NCBI GenBank assembly: GCA_003024175.1
Contig: MDYQ01000448.1
Span: forward strand, 1 to 64,000
Direction: 5' to 3'
Origin: Planoprotostelium fungivorum
Taxonomy: Eukaryota > Evosea > Variosea > Cavosteliida > Cavosteliaceae
DNA: 64,000 nt
The translations under genes were made by a program, and so were the position numbers. Positions 22,528 to 34,142 of the stretch are shown piece by piece; the stretch's first letter is position 1, and each line of letters starts with the position of its first letter. A model generated the notes under the pieces. The model searched no databases and was not told the origin of the DNA. It saw only the letters and a program-made list of their open reading frames with translations.

Positions 22528-25500
22528 ATGTTACGAAACACACACCAGAAGCATATCGTAACCGATTCGTCCATGGATTAAATCGATTTCGATTTCAGCG
22601 CTACGCCAAGCCGAACAAGTCGGCGCAACCGGCATCGAAAGACATGTGGAGAAACATTACCGATCTTCAAGCGGGGCATGAATTTGTCATCATCAACAAG
22701 AGTGAGTTTTCCATCACTGTGTCAAAATCATCTCACGTGTTACAGGAGGTAGAGGTCTTTATGCATGGGGAAAATCAGCCGAGTTCCAATTAGGCACCCG
22801 ATACGATCACAAAGAACAACATCAAACCATATCTCAACCCACCCCCGTTATTGGTGTCGAGTGAGATCTTTAACCGATCCATCGAATCATTATGTTGGAC
22901 GGCTGATCCCCATGCAGAGCATACGATGTGATTAAGAGCCTCTCTTGTGGAAAGCTCCACGCCGCTGCAGTCACGAGTGAGCCGTCTCATACATCTTTTC
23001 ATCATCGAGTGACACACCACAGCTCGTGGTCTATACGTCTGGGGAACCAACAACTACGGCCAGCTCGGCGTCGAGGTGCATAAGATAAGCAGTAGAGTTT
23101 GATGTCTCATGAGTGACACAGGATGGATGCCATCATGATGAGAATAAGAGGAACAACATGGTCTCCCGTTTAGAGTGGTCACTCCCCGTGCTGATGCCCT
23201 TCTTCCTTCAATCGCAGACGCAGATTTCAGCCGTAGCCTGCGGTGAAGGGCATACCATCGCCCTCGACGGTGCGAATTTTCTCCCAGATTTCATCAACTC
23301 ACTCGTTGTAGATCGAGGTCGAATGTATTCGTGGGGTCTGGGTCAATGGGGGTGAGTGGTCGACGTCATCATGAATGTCGACAACTACAGACAATTGGGC
23401 AACGGAGGTTGTTACAATTCGAGCAGGCCCACACTGATCGAGAGCCCTCCCATGAAAATGATAGCAGCGGGGTACAATCACTCGTTGTCCGTAGATTTCG
23501 ATGGAAATCCGTACTCTTGGGGATTGGGTGAGGGAAATTTCCGAGGAAATTTCTGAAGACGTAAGGTACGTACGGACAGCTGGGACATCAGATGGGAGAT
23601 CCAGGTGAGCGAAATTCTAAAATGAATTTAAAATGAATTAAAATAGGTGTCTTTGAAGATGAACGTCTACCCTACACGAGTAAACCAGTTGCTATTCCCA
23701 GCCTCAACGGCGGCAACATCGATCAGGTCACACATTCATTCGTCCTCGTTGTAGATTGATCTAAATTTAGATCGTCTGTGGTTCAGATTTCAGTCTCTTT
23801 CGCGATCGAAGCGGTAGGGTCTTCTCTTCCGGTTACAATCTGTGCGGGCAATGCGGACAAGGTGAGTCCCAAATCCAAGGTCAAAATCGGGACTTACTTC
23901 AACAGGAAATCGAAGAGATCAGAAGGTACCTTACCCTGTAATCTTTTCCAAGAATGATCCACCATTCATCGTACACGTTGCCGCAGGATCAGCACACTGT
24001 GCCGCCGTGTCGGGTGTGAAAAGTCGACGAAAAGTCTCGTGTTGAGAAATATCTCAGAAAAGGGAGAATTATGGACGTGGGGATCTGGTATGAGTGGAAA
24101 ATTGGGTCACGGAACGACCAACAAGTGAGCATCTACAACGATGTAGATACATCATCTGATCCAATTCAGGGGTTTATTCAAAGACGAAGTGTTTCCCCGT
24201 CTGGTAATCGAATCTTCCATATTTTTTCACTGAATTTTCTTTATAGGTTGAATCATTGAAAGAACAATTCGTCTCTTTGGCTGCTTGTGGTGATCAATTC
24301 ACCGTCCTACTTTTGGGACGTCCCAATGCCAATTTCAATCACACATTTGAATTTTCACCGGAATTAAGAGACGTACATTTTGTCACTCGAGACGGTAGAG
24401 TCAGCTCTCACCGTGCTATTCTGTCTTGTCGAAGTGGAAAATTCAAGGAAATGATCGGAGACACACCAGCGGGAGGGTGAGGATATCGCGAGGTCGAAAA
24501 AATTGACTCGTTGTAGATCGATCACAGTGGGTAACGTGTCGTCGCAAGTGTTGGAGATCATCCTAAGATATCTTTACGACGATGTCATACCACATTCTTC
24601 TCTGCCCGACTCCATAAGAAGAGAAGTCATAGAAAACTCGGAGAAATTTGGAGCCGAAGGACTCAGCGAGAGAATGGAGGGCGAGTCGAAATTCCGACGA
24701 AATTTCGTGACACACCACAGGTGTACCCTTCAACGGTATCAGACCGGTAGAGAGACAATTTGAAGAGTTGTTGCACAGCAATCAGTACAGTGACGTGTCA
24801 CTCATCAGCGCTGATGATGTGACAACACCCACACATCGAGTTCTATTGTCTTATCGCTCTCCGTTTTTCAAGAGCATGTTCGGTGGTAGGATGAAAGAAA
24901 CAGAACAGAAAGAGGTGATGCGATGTGATGTGACGTGTGATGATGACGATGATCAGGTCAAGTTGCAAGATATCGAAGGAGATGCGTTGAACCTGTTATT
25001 GCAATACATTTACACGGGAAATCTGTCTGAAACCGATCATCAGGTGATGATCATCATGATGACATCATGATGTCTGATGATGGCAGATGGACAACCGAGG
25101 GCAAGCCCTGGCGGACTTGTTACAATTGGCATCGGAGTACAACATGACTCAGCTGATGAATCTGTGCGAGATCGAACTGCAGAGATTGATCGACGGGGAG
25201 AGCGTGTTAGACATCCTCATGCTAGCTCAATTCGTTTCGGTCAACAGTCTCATCGATGTGAGTCATCACGATCGTCGGAGTTGATGCGATGGATGATGAT
25301 CTGATGATGTGATGCAGGTGTGTCTGGAATTTATCGCGGCGCACCAAGAAGAAATGCAACCCAAGTTGAACGAAGAAGAATTGAAAGACATCTGGGACAC
25401 AGTGAGACCCATCATCTTCTTCATCTCCATCATCATCATGTTGACACATCCAGTTGCAACAACGCATCATCAATTACAAGAGTAACAGCGAAGAAGTCAT

Positions 25501-25642
25501 CTTATCTCAGAAGAGAATGCACAACCAATCTCTCTACGACGAAGAGCGTGAAGACCTATCCAAGAGACAGGGTCACGTCTTTGGAATGATCGACGAGAGA
25601 CCGAACCGTTCGCTCGCTTATCTTATGGACTTGAACGTATAG
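22528..25642 (+). CDS. RCC1-repeat protein with two C-terminal BTB domains
   Basis: A seven-bladed RCC1-type propeller followed by two BTB/POZ domains, the RCBTB/Cul3-adaptor-like layout. RCC1 signatures include GRGLYAWGKSAEFQLGT, RGLYVWGTNNYGQLG, RGRMYSWGLGQWG, YNHSLSVDFDGNPYSWGLG and GELWTWGSGMSGKLG. BTB1 lies around 24370-24740 (VHFVTRDGRVSSHRAIL). BTB2 lies around 24780-25050 (YSDVSLISADD, THRVLLSYRSPFFKSMF, LLLQYIYTGNL), followed by a BACK-like helical tail (LLQLASEYNMTQLMNLCEIEL) and the stop at 25642. The start is the ATG at 22528 (MLRNTHQKHI), which splices in frame to RYAKPNKSAQ; the first exon is the least certain part. About eighteen introns, including TGACTCGTTGTAG at 24504-24516. 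An AATAAA lies at 25689-25694, 47 nt after the stop. Confidence 0.88.
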
Positions 25643-25688
25643 ACATTGTAGGACGAATGGAATGAGACGAGGACAAGTACAACTTTGA

Positions 25689-25694
25689 AATAAA
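25689..25694 (+). terminator. Likely poly(A) signal of the RCC1-BTB gene
   Basis: AATAAA 47 nt after the stop codon, within the 111-nt gap to a convergent gene. Confidence 0.45.
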
Positions 25695-25753
25695 TGAAAA
25701 GAGACGATTGCGATAGACGAAGGAGAGGTAAATGTACAAATAGATTAAGTCTC

Positions 25754-27879
25754 TTAAGATGAAGCGGGGCAGCTGACGTTGGGAGACTCGAAGAGGTTGA
25801 GCCTGGAAGGTAGAGAGACCTTATATCGTCAGTCTTCTCTACCCCCTTACCATCTCACCTTATTCGTGGGGAAGATCCTCGCCTCGGACGTGGACACTTC
25901 GTTATCGTTCGTCACCCAATTTCCATCCAAGAAGATGGGCAACACGTGTCCCTCCCACATTTCACTCTCCACCTGAGTCTTTCATCAGCGTCACACTCAT
26001 CCTCCATCTCATCATCGACCATCGTCCATCATGATGACATCCTCTACTCGATCGTGCTCACCATTCGAATGGGATCACGGATCGTTGCGGCCACGGCGCA
26101 GGTTCCACCATCTAAAAAGTCGCTCGATTGGATTCTCCACTTCTCTTCGGTCACGAGAGCATCACAGATGGGTCCCAATTGCTTCTGTATCATGTACAGC
26201 TTCTCTCCTTGAACTTGCTCGATCATGTAGTTCCTGCCTACGTCCAATTGGGACCCGATCTGTCTCAATTCGGACATGAGCTGGGTGGAGGTGAGGGGGT
26301 GGGCACGAATGTTTGGGACTCCATCACCTTTAGTACGTCGGGGACGTCTTCGTTGCGGTCGGTGTATTGAATGAAAGCTTCGACTTGTTGTTTCATGTGT
26401 ACATCGTATCGCTTGTTCGTATCTTTCATCTTCTTTTCCAGGTTCTGTGCAGGTGAGTCAGATGTAAAATAAATTATAAATAATTATAAAAATATATAAT
26501 AATAAAAAAGATAGTGATAATAGTTCTCACTGTGAATCTCTTGGCATCAGCCTCGGCATTCTTATTCTTGTACTGATTGAAGAATTCGATGGTGTGCAAC
26601 TGATTCGTTCAGGTTATGTCGAAATGGAAAGGTGAGAGTTGTAGATGGACTCACCATCTGCTTACGACCATCCTCCATCGTTTTCTTCACGTCGCTTAGA
26701 TCTTGTATGGAAGAGCCTGTCAGATGATCAGGCTCGTTGTAGATCGCCAGACTGTGAGTCTCACCCAGAGCGGTACCCTTGTGTTTCTCCGCTAATTTTC
26801 CGATCTCAGAAGCCAAGCGGTATCCACTTTCATTCAGCTCTATCTACAATGAGCCAGACGAAAATAGAAATAAATGTATATATCCCCCACGTTGATATGT
26901 CTGAACGTATTTGGTCATGGCTGCGTTCAGATCACGAAAGTCTAAGGCGTGCACCTCCTGCGCACGAGTCAGGTGACATTCGACCTCGATGCACAATGGA
27001 CTCACAGCAATCTCAGAGTTCAACTTTTCGATCTTTTGTTCGTCGAGGCAGAGTGATTCTGCAATCTTAATCTGTTCTGAAGAGAAGTCACCACCATCAT
27101 GATCGCATCGAAGACATCGTGATGAAGTCTCACGCTTGTTCTTGTGTGTACCAAACGGTTTGTTGTCGTTGATAGAGAATCGTTTGTCGCTCCTTCTCAA
27201 CGTGTCGGTCACGCCAGATATTCTCATCCCTCCACTGTTTCTCGTTTCAAAGCCTCCACACATTCAATCTACGGTCGACAAGTGGACTCTCACCTGAAGA
27301 GTATGTAACATTTGTCGACTGAGGAGGAGTGTGGGTGGGAGGTGATGCACTGATGGACACGTTACTGGGGGTGGTCACTTGTGTTGAGGGACTGGCGCCC
27401 GTCTCCGTGATGATCTTGACGCAATGAGCCGGAACGACTCCGGTGATCTCTCCGTTTTGGACGTTGATCCATCTTCCCTCGGCTTCTCCTAATGCAGATG
27501 TCATTGGAAGATCGGAATGAGAGGACGGATGTTGGAGTTTGTACTCACCGATGACGAGAATTTGGTCGTTGGGTCGTGCCGTGACCTCTCCCGGGTTCTG
27601 AGCGGTGTACGTGTACATCACTTGGCCCAATCTGACGTTGAGCCCGACTTGGCTCTATGATGCGTGAGAAGGTGAGACGATGATGCATCTCTAAACCTTC
27701 GTGGTGTCTCTGCAATCACAATCGGGTGGTATGCCGTCGGCACATTGCTGGTGGGTGGCTATCTTACAATTCTTACACTGAACACCTCTTCTTGCGTTAC
27801 GGTTGGCACCCCAGATGATGAGTGAACAGTGTCCGCATCGAACGGGATGAGAGAAGCTCTGGACTCGAATGTCATGCAT
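25754..27879 (-). CDS. C1 domain + SH3 + helical (BAR-like) signalling protein
   Basis: Starts MHDIRVQSFSHPVRC with an N-terminal C1 (phorbol-ester/DAG-type) zinc domain: H-x12-C-x2-C..C-x2-C-x4-H-x2-C-x7-C, about 27700-27879. An SH3 domain follows (about 27250-27640; VMYTYTAQNPGEVTARPNDQI and GRWINVQNGEITGVVPAHCVKI). Next comes a Ser/Thr/Pro linker, then a long charged helical region (about 25980-27230) with stretches like VKKTMEDGRKQM and LEKKMKDTNKRYDVHMKQQ, similar in character to BAR-superfamily coiled coils but not firmly assignable. The tail ...SSDFLDGGTCAVAATIRDP and VLPIFLDGNWVTNDNEVS ends at 25754. The start was chosen because an in-frame TGA lies directly before this Met. About nine introns, one (about 26455-26530) very A+T rich. 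A membrane-linked cytoskeletal adaptor is the best guess. Confidence 0.68.
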
Positions 27880-28425
27880 TCAATCGTCGTATTGTTCGTC
27901 GTGAAGCCAGTTGGAGTTGTGATAAATGATATCCATCTGTAACGTACCATGTGATGGAAACCGTGGGTGATTTTCGGAAGAGCTCACGAGGTCGAGCTCA
28001 TCCTCCATTCGGTGGTTCATATTTTTTCTCCAGTGTCTGGTCGACGTGTTGGGACAGATCACGTCCATCGATCGAAGGTGAGGCTGGCACGTGCTGCTGC
28101 CGGCCGCTCGCACGTCACCTGAGAGAAATAAAAATAAAAGAGAAGCAATGTCGACAAATCTCGTGAAGACCAATAATCATCTCTCGATAGCCAGCATCAT
28201 CTGAGGAGAAGAGAGGGAGGACGTCATTGTTTGTGGACAGAGAGCCTGACACGACAGGTGAGGCGTTTCTCTGCTTTCGCGCTGAGATCTGGCCGAGATT
28301 TCGAGTGCATCTCGTCGGTTCATCCCTTGTGCTTCAGCGGCAAACAAACTCTATCTGTTTTATCTCTCTCATCTTTCATCTCCTCGCCTTCAAAGTCTCA
28401 TTTCGAGGCTCATTTTCTCTCCAGA
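27880..28425. other. Divergent leader region between C1-SH3 gene and PKA-like kinase
   Basis: About 550 nt. On the minus strand a roughly 300-nt open stretch (about 27880-28180, containing MEDELDL) ends at a TGA immediately before the C1-protein Met, so it may be 5' UTR with an upstream ORF. On the plus strand nothing convincing precedes the kinase start. Confidence 0.4.
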
Positions 28426-30932
28426 ATGGATCCAAACGGATCGAACCCGAAAAAGAGGCCTAAATATGAAGAGTCCTCGAATAAGTGGGTGCCAATCAGA
28501 GTGTCCGCCTCTGACTTGATATTAGCAGTAATGGGGCGCCTCTTTCTGTAATGGGCGGAGGTATGCCTTCCTACACACCTTCTCCCAATGCCATATCTGG
28601 TGATACTAAATTCACTTGACATCTTCTGAACCTAATGATCTGATATGAACAGGGACCGGGATCATTAGCATAGGCGGAATGAGCGGTAATATGACTTCCA
28701 CCAGTTCCCCTTCCAATGCAACTCGTGTCATATCGGCCGGCTCTAGTAATGTCCACCGAGAAGATACTTCCAATCGAATCCTCCACAGCATCTCCATCGG
28801 CTCGGGAGGATCGAGCGGCATATCCATCGGTGCCGGAGGTGGCCCCTCTCATGCCCCATCCACTCCATCTCCAATGTCCATTTCGATCGGATCTGGTATG
28901 GGTAACGCCATGAACTCGGGCATGGGCAATGCGATGAACTCAGGCATGGGCAACGTGATGAATCCGGGCATGGGCTCTGGTCTCGGTGGTATGAGCGCCA
29001 GCCTCCAGAACAGCATCGGCTCTGGCATGGGAGCCAGCCTTCAGAACAGCATCGGCTCTGGCATGGGAGGAGCGATGGGAGCGGGCATGAGCTTGGGAGG
29101 CCTCGGTGGTGCCGGACTGTCTATCTCTTCCATGGGCATGTCTGGTCTGACGAACCCCATGGGCAATTCGCTCAGCCTGTCTGGGTCAGGACTCAACATG
29201 GGAAACTTCATGCAGCATCAGATGCAACAGTACAACGTCTACATGAACAAGGTTGCCTCGGTGACGGCCACGCTCACATACGCCAGCCGCATCATCGGGG
29301 AGCTCAACACCCTCATGCAGGTGCGACATCTCATCTGACATCTTCTCGTGATGTCACTCACGCGTCACAGCATTTGGAGCGAGACGTCGCAACATTGAGC
29401 CAATTAGAAAATTCTCTGAGACAACACTTGCCACCCGCACCCTCCATGTTCACCTCTTCTTATCCCAACCCACCGTATCCAGCTGCACCTCTGAACAACC
29501 CTGCACCTGTCCCCAAGGTGAAGGGAAGATGATGACGTCATCTGACGTCACGCAGGCACCCGAGCCCAATCGACAGAATGCGAGGTACAAGATCACACAG
29601 ATGGACGAGACGCAATTGGCCGCGTCAAAATTGGACGATTTCGAATTCATGGAAATCCTGGGAACGGGAACATTTGGAAAAGTGAGCGACATTTCGTCGA
29701 CTTTCACTCAACCTGCCAGGTTCGGTTGTGCAAGCACAAGCAGACGAAGAAACACTTCTGCATGAAGATTTTGAACAAGGCGAGAATCCACAGATTGAAA
29801 CAGACGGAACACATTCACAACGAGAAGAACGTCTTGAAACAACTGAACCACCCCTTCATCGTCAGACTGTGAGCCTACACTCACACTTACACGTCTGACT
29901 CCATCAGCTACAACTCGTTCAAAGACTCGAAATCACTCTACCTTTTATTGGAATTTATTCCCGGCGGAGAATTGTTTAACTACATCCGTCGATCGGGTAA
30001 ATTATCTTCCGAAGTGAGTCGATTGTATGCAGCGGAGATCATTCTGGCCCTGGAGCATCTACACAACAAGAGGATCTTGTATAGAGATCTAAAGCCCGAG
30101 AACATTCTCATCGATGAGACTGGACACGTCAAATTGACCGATTTCGGATTTTCGAAACACGTACCAACAGATCGGTGAGAAATACAATCGAACAAATATC
30201 ATCATGTTATTTTATATAAAATTTATCGTAGAAAAAATCGAAATGTGAAAAAAAGAAAAAAATTGACGGGGAAATAGTACGATGTCCATGTGTGGAACTC
30301 CGGAATACATTGCACCAGAGATCATTCACAACAACGGACACGGTAAGGCCGTCGATTGGTGGAGTTTGGGTATCCTCATCTTCGAGATGCTGGCGGGGTG
30401 AGTTTCGACACAGACATCCACAGACTATCTCACCGATCGTGACGATGATGACCATGATGATGACACACGCATAGATATCCACCGTTCAGTGATGAGCCCA
30501 ACAAAACCATTTTCGAGAAAATTCCGACGGAGAAAGTTGAATTTCCGGAGCCATTCGACGCAGAGGCCAGAGACCTCATCGAGAAATTGCTCGTTGTAGA
30601 TCCCAACCGAAGGCTAGGATGCAAACCAGGAGGTGACAGCGACGGCTTTAGACGATGAGGAACTCATGTGACGACAGGACCCGGCGCGGAAGAGATCAAG
30701 GGTCATCCTTGGTTCAGGAACGTAGACTGGATCGGTATCATGTCTAAACAAGTCCCCGGTGCGGTCAACCCAGGTGAAGATGAAGAGATGGTGGTGATGG
30801 TCGCTGACGATGCAAGGTATCACGAAAGACGGAGACACGCACAACTTTTACAAGTACTCTGATGTGAACCTCAACGAAGACCTCTCGACGGACGACAAGA
30901 CCAACTTGGACGAGATATTTGCAGATTTCTGA
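28426..30932 (+). CDS. PKA catalytic-subunit-like AGC kinase with long Gly/Met/Ser-rich N-terminal extension
   Basis: Start [18 protein letters not shown]. The first about 260 residues are a low-complexity Gly/Ser/Met/Asn region (repeats such as GMGNAMNS at about 28890-28970 and [13 protein letters not shown] at about 29000-29070), followed by a short helical segment. The kinase domain (about 29630-30800) has [68 protein letters not shown] (PKA activation loop, Thr197 equivalent replaced by Ser) and [20 protein letters not shown]. The C-terminal AGC tail ends ...DEIFADF at 30932, matching the PKA FxxF terminus. Intact catalytic motifs predict an active cAMP-dependent-type kinase. [11 protein letters not shown] at about 30590 is encoded through CGTTGTAGAT. 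About eight introns. Confidence 0.9.
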
Positions 30933-31154
30933 GGTCGAGTTGGAGGACACCACTCATTACCCTGTGTGATAGGATAGAACAGTAATATAGCTGCACATGA
31001 CACGATCGTCTTCTTTGTAATGACTCATGCGAAAGTCGTTTTAGAATCTATTTTATTTTTATTTCCCTCGCGTCGGGTTTTCTGTGCCGTCCGAGCTGTT
31101 CGTTTAACACCCGCAGGCCACATCATCGCGAAGACATCACCATCAGAAGAGGAC

Positions 31155-32056
31155 ATGACGGAGATAGTAGAGGATTATTCGATAGAACTGCAGGGTCTCA
31201 TCGAAGAGATTGAGCAGGGATTAGTCAAATTGAAGGCCGATAAGAAGATGAAACCTGAACAGAGGACGGAGGTGAATGAGATAAGCCCGAAAGAGTCTCA
31301 CGTACGGATAGAAAATCGTCTACCTCGAGAATCGCATAGACAGAGCGAAGAAGGTATACAAGTCTTACAAGTTAGAGATGAGAGATTTGACTAAAGTCGA
31401 AGCCGACCCATACAAGAAGGTGAAGATCATATATCATCCATCAGGGTGTTGTCATCGGATAACATCAACAGAAAGGAGCCGAATACGAAGACTCCATCAA
31501 CAAATGCATACAAGACCTCAATTGGATTCAAGACAGTAGCAATCTAGAGGGCACCAAGAGTGAGCCATCCACTATCGCCGTCATACACCCACTCATACCA
31601 CGACAGAGGAGAATTTAGACACGATGACATCCGACCAGATCCTAATGAAGGCATCGAAGACACAAGATGAATCCGTCCAAGCATTGGACAGGATGTTGGT
31701 CACATTAGAGGGCACGAAAGAGGTGAGACCCTCCCCCTCCTCTATATCAATAGAATACAGGTCGGTGCTGAAACAGCCAACACAATGGCCCAACAGACGG
31801 ACCAACTCAAAGCCGTGGGCGAAGGCGTATTGGAGGTGAAGATGATCTGCATGCGAACATGATCTGGTGTGACAATCTGCAGGTGCAAAACAATCTGAAG
31901 GAGGCCAACAAATTGTTGAGAGCCTTTGCGAGAAGAGTGGCGACTGATAAGATCTTGATGGGATTCATGTGTCTGCTGGTGTTGGCCATTGTGGCTCTCA
32001 TCGTCGTCAAGATCGTCAAAAAGAAGACGAGTGGTGGTGGAGGTCTCGTCACATAA
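31155..32056 (+). CDS. NPSN-type Qb-SNARE
   Basis: Tail-anchored Qb-SNARE with the domain order of the NPSN1 family. The N-terminal helical part starts MTEIVEDYSIELQGLI. A SNARE motif of about 60 residues (about 31620-31930) includes ASKTQDESVQALDRMLVTLE, VGAETANTMAQQTDQLKAVG and QNNLKEANKLLRAFARRVATDK; the last two parallel plant NPSN 'VGTQTAANLKGQTDQM' and 'GRQVATDK'. It is followed by one TM segment, ILMGFMCLLVLAIVALIVVKI, and a short luminal tail KKKTSGGGGLVT ending at 32056. About five introns. It should act in membrane fusion at the plasma membrane, division plane or endosomes together with Qa, Qc and R-SNAREs. Confidence 0.88.
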
Positions 32057-32202
32057 TATAAATAACTCATCGTCTTTATTTATCAACCTCATGATGTTCT
32101 CGTTTGTGTTATTGAGCGATGATCTCCCATTAAAATAGATCTCGTTGTAGAGACTTCGGTGATGGCTTCCCGCCTTTTCACCATTGAGCCTGATGTTTGA
32201 AG

Positions 32203-34142
32203 ATGGACAAGTATGAGACGATCAAATGTGTTGGAAAGGTATGAGACACTTCTTGATGTCACGTTGATCTTCGAAGGGTTCTTATGGGCAGGTGCTCTTA
32301 GTGAGAAACAAGGAGACTGACGAACAACTCGTAATGAAGAAGATTCCTCTCACAAATGCATCAGATGCTCAAAAGACGACGACATTCAAAGAGGTGATCA
32401 TCCGATGTCGCGATCTCTCATTCACGCCTTGAACAGGTGTCTCTATTATCACGTCTCCGTCACCCCAATATCGTCCAATACATTGAATCTTTCGTCTATC
32501 AAGAGGGGATCGAAGAATACTTTTGTATCCTGATGGAGTATTGTTCCAACGGGGACCTGTCCGTACGTCTTTCGAAGAACAAACAGAGCGGAAAGGGTCT
32601 TTCAGAGAAACAGATTGTCGAGTGGTTCTATCAGATCCTGCTGGCCATCCAATACATCCACAAGAAATGTATTCTACACAGAGATCTGAAGACTCAAAAT
32701 GTGAGTCACTTCTTCCCACACCATTGTCACTCTAATCACCACCAGATCTTTCTCGACTCAAAGAACATGATCAAATTGGGAGATTTTGGTATCGCTCGCA
32801 CTCTCGAAGGAACGAGAGACATGGCCAGCACCGTCATCGGGTGAGTCCACCTCATCAATCTTTTCCATCTTTCCCATCACCTTCACCCCCGTTGACAGAC
32901 TCACCAGCACCCCCTTCTACATGTCACCAGAGATCTTCGAAGGCAAACCTTACGATTACAAATCCGATCAGTGGGCCCTCGGCTGCATCCTCTACGAGAT
33001 GGTCACCATGCGACAAGCCTTCGACGCGAAAGAGATGGGAGGCCTGATGATGAAAGTCATCAAGGGCAACGCACCCAGCATCCCCTCCACCTTCTCTCCA
33101 CAGCTCGCCGAGATCGTTCGATCCCTCCTCAACAAAAGACCAGACAAGAGACCCAACTGCTCGACCATCTTCAAGACGCCCTACATGAAAAAACACGCCG
33201 AGTCATCACCCATCCTGCGCAGCATCCTTGAACAACTGAACCCTTCGCCCCCGGCCGGGTCACAGAATCATCAGCCGAACATCCAAACGAACGAGACGAA
33301 CCCTTCTACACCGAGAGAAGAGAAGAAGGAGGACAGAGTCGTCGACGCGAAGAAGAAGAGAATCGTTGCCACGAAGAACACACCCGTGAAGAAGGAAGAA
33401 GAGAAGGTGAAGAAGGAAGAGAAGGTAAAGAGAGCTACACCGCAGAAGAAGATTGTACCAGAGATGAAGCAGATGGACAAGGTGGCCAGCGGCGAGGTCA
33501 AATCGAGAGTCAAGAGGATCAGCCGTGGGGACGTGAAGAGCCCGAGGAATGTCGACGTTGTCGACAGCGTTTTACCCGCCGTACAATTGAAGGAGACACC
33601 GGATAGTTCCGGCGGAAATTTCAGCCCCAGGCACAGACTACAGAGGACCGGAGGTGAGGCCATTTCTACGTCTCACCCCTCACCCCTTCAGATGCCACGA
33701 CGGACACAGGGCCCAGTGAAGAAGTAGACTCATCACAGGCTACCAGCGATGACGTCATCGTTTCCACGGCAACGGAAGAAGAGTCTGTGGAATTTGCCGA
33801 GCTGAATTCTGATTCAGAAGAAGAGTGGGGAGCAGAAGAAGTCGACGACGAGTCCGAAATCTTGGATTCGTTCAGGAAGGGTGAGTCCCAAATTTCAACT
33901 TGAAATTGAAGAGAACAGGCTCGCTGGGAGATCGAGTGAGAAAGATCACAGAATACTGCACGAGAGAGCTTGGCTCGAATACATACGAGAGAGTGAAAGA
34001 CATGATCACCTCATTAGACGATGATGTCGATCAAGTGACGCAAGATGACCTCAACTCGAAGCTGCTGCTCTTGTTGGGAGAGAGAACTGAGTTTTACACT
34101 TCGGCCGTACGACACCTGCTCTTCTGTGAGGAGAGTCTGTAG
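32203..34142 (+). CDS. NEK-family Ser/Thr kinase
   Basis: NIMA-related kinase, N-terminal catalytic domain with a regulatory tail. MDKYETIKCVGK is joined by an intron (GTATGAG..TTCGAAG) to GSYGQVLLVRNK, restoring the Gly-rich loop. LVMKKI holds the ATP-binding Lys. Next come HPNIVQYIESF, CILHRDLKTQN, IKLGDFGIARTL, GTPFYMSPEIFEGKPYDYKSDQWALGC (NEK-typical), and an end of domain near KRPNCSTIF. The tail (about 33230-34142) is Lys/Glu-rich, with KKEEEKVKKEEKVKR at about 33390-33430 and an acidic stretch after 33770, and ends in a helical segment at HLLFCEESL. All catalytic residues are present. NEKs control mitotic entry, centrosomes and microtubules. About seven introns; AATAAA at 34270-34275. 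Confidence 0.93.

Noticed and set aside
26715-26765. Intron with acceptor CTACAACGAG inside the C1-SH3 gene
   Set aside because: The frame reads through without a stop (LAIYNEPDHL) and the acceptor would be atypical; exon or intron status cannot be settled, so no feature was made.
27880-28180. Minus-strand open stretch as an N-terminal extension of the C1-SH3 protein
   Set aside because: It ends at an in-frame TGA immediately before the C1 Met with no acceptor between, so it is more likely 5' UTR or an upstream ORF.
33271-33663. Minus-strand frame rich in Phe/Ser with hydrophobic stretches
   Set aside because: Antisense of the Lys/Glu-rich NEK tail; the hydrophobicity is a by-product of AAG/GAA complements.
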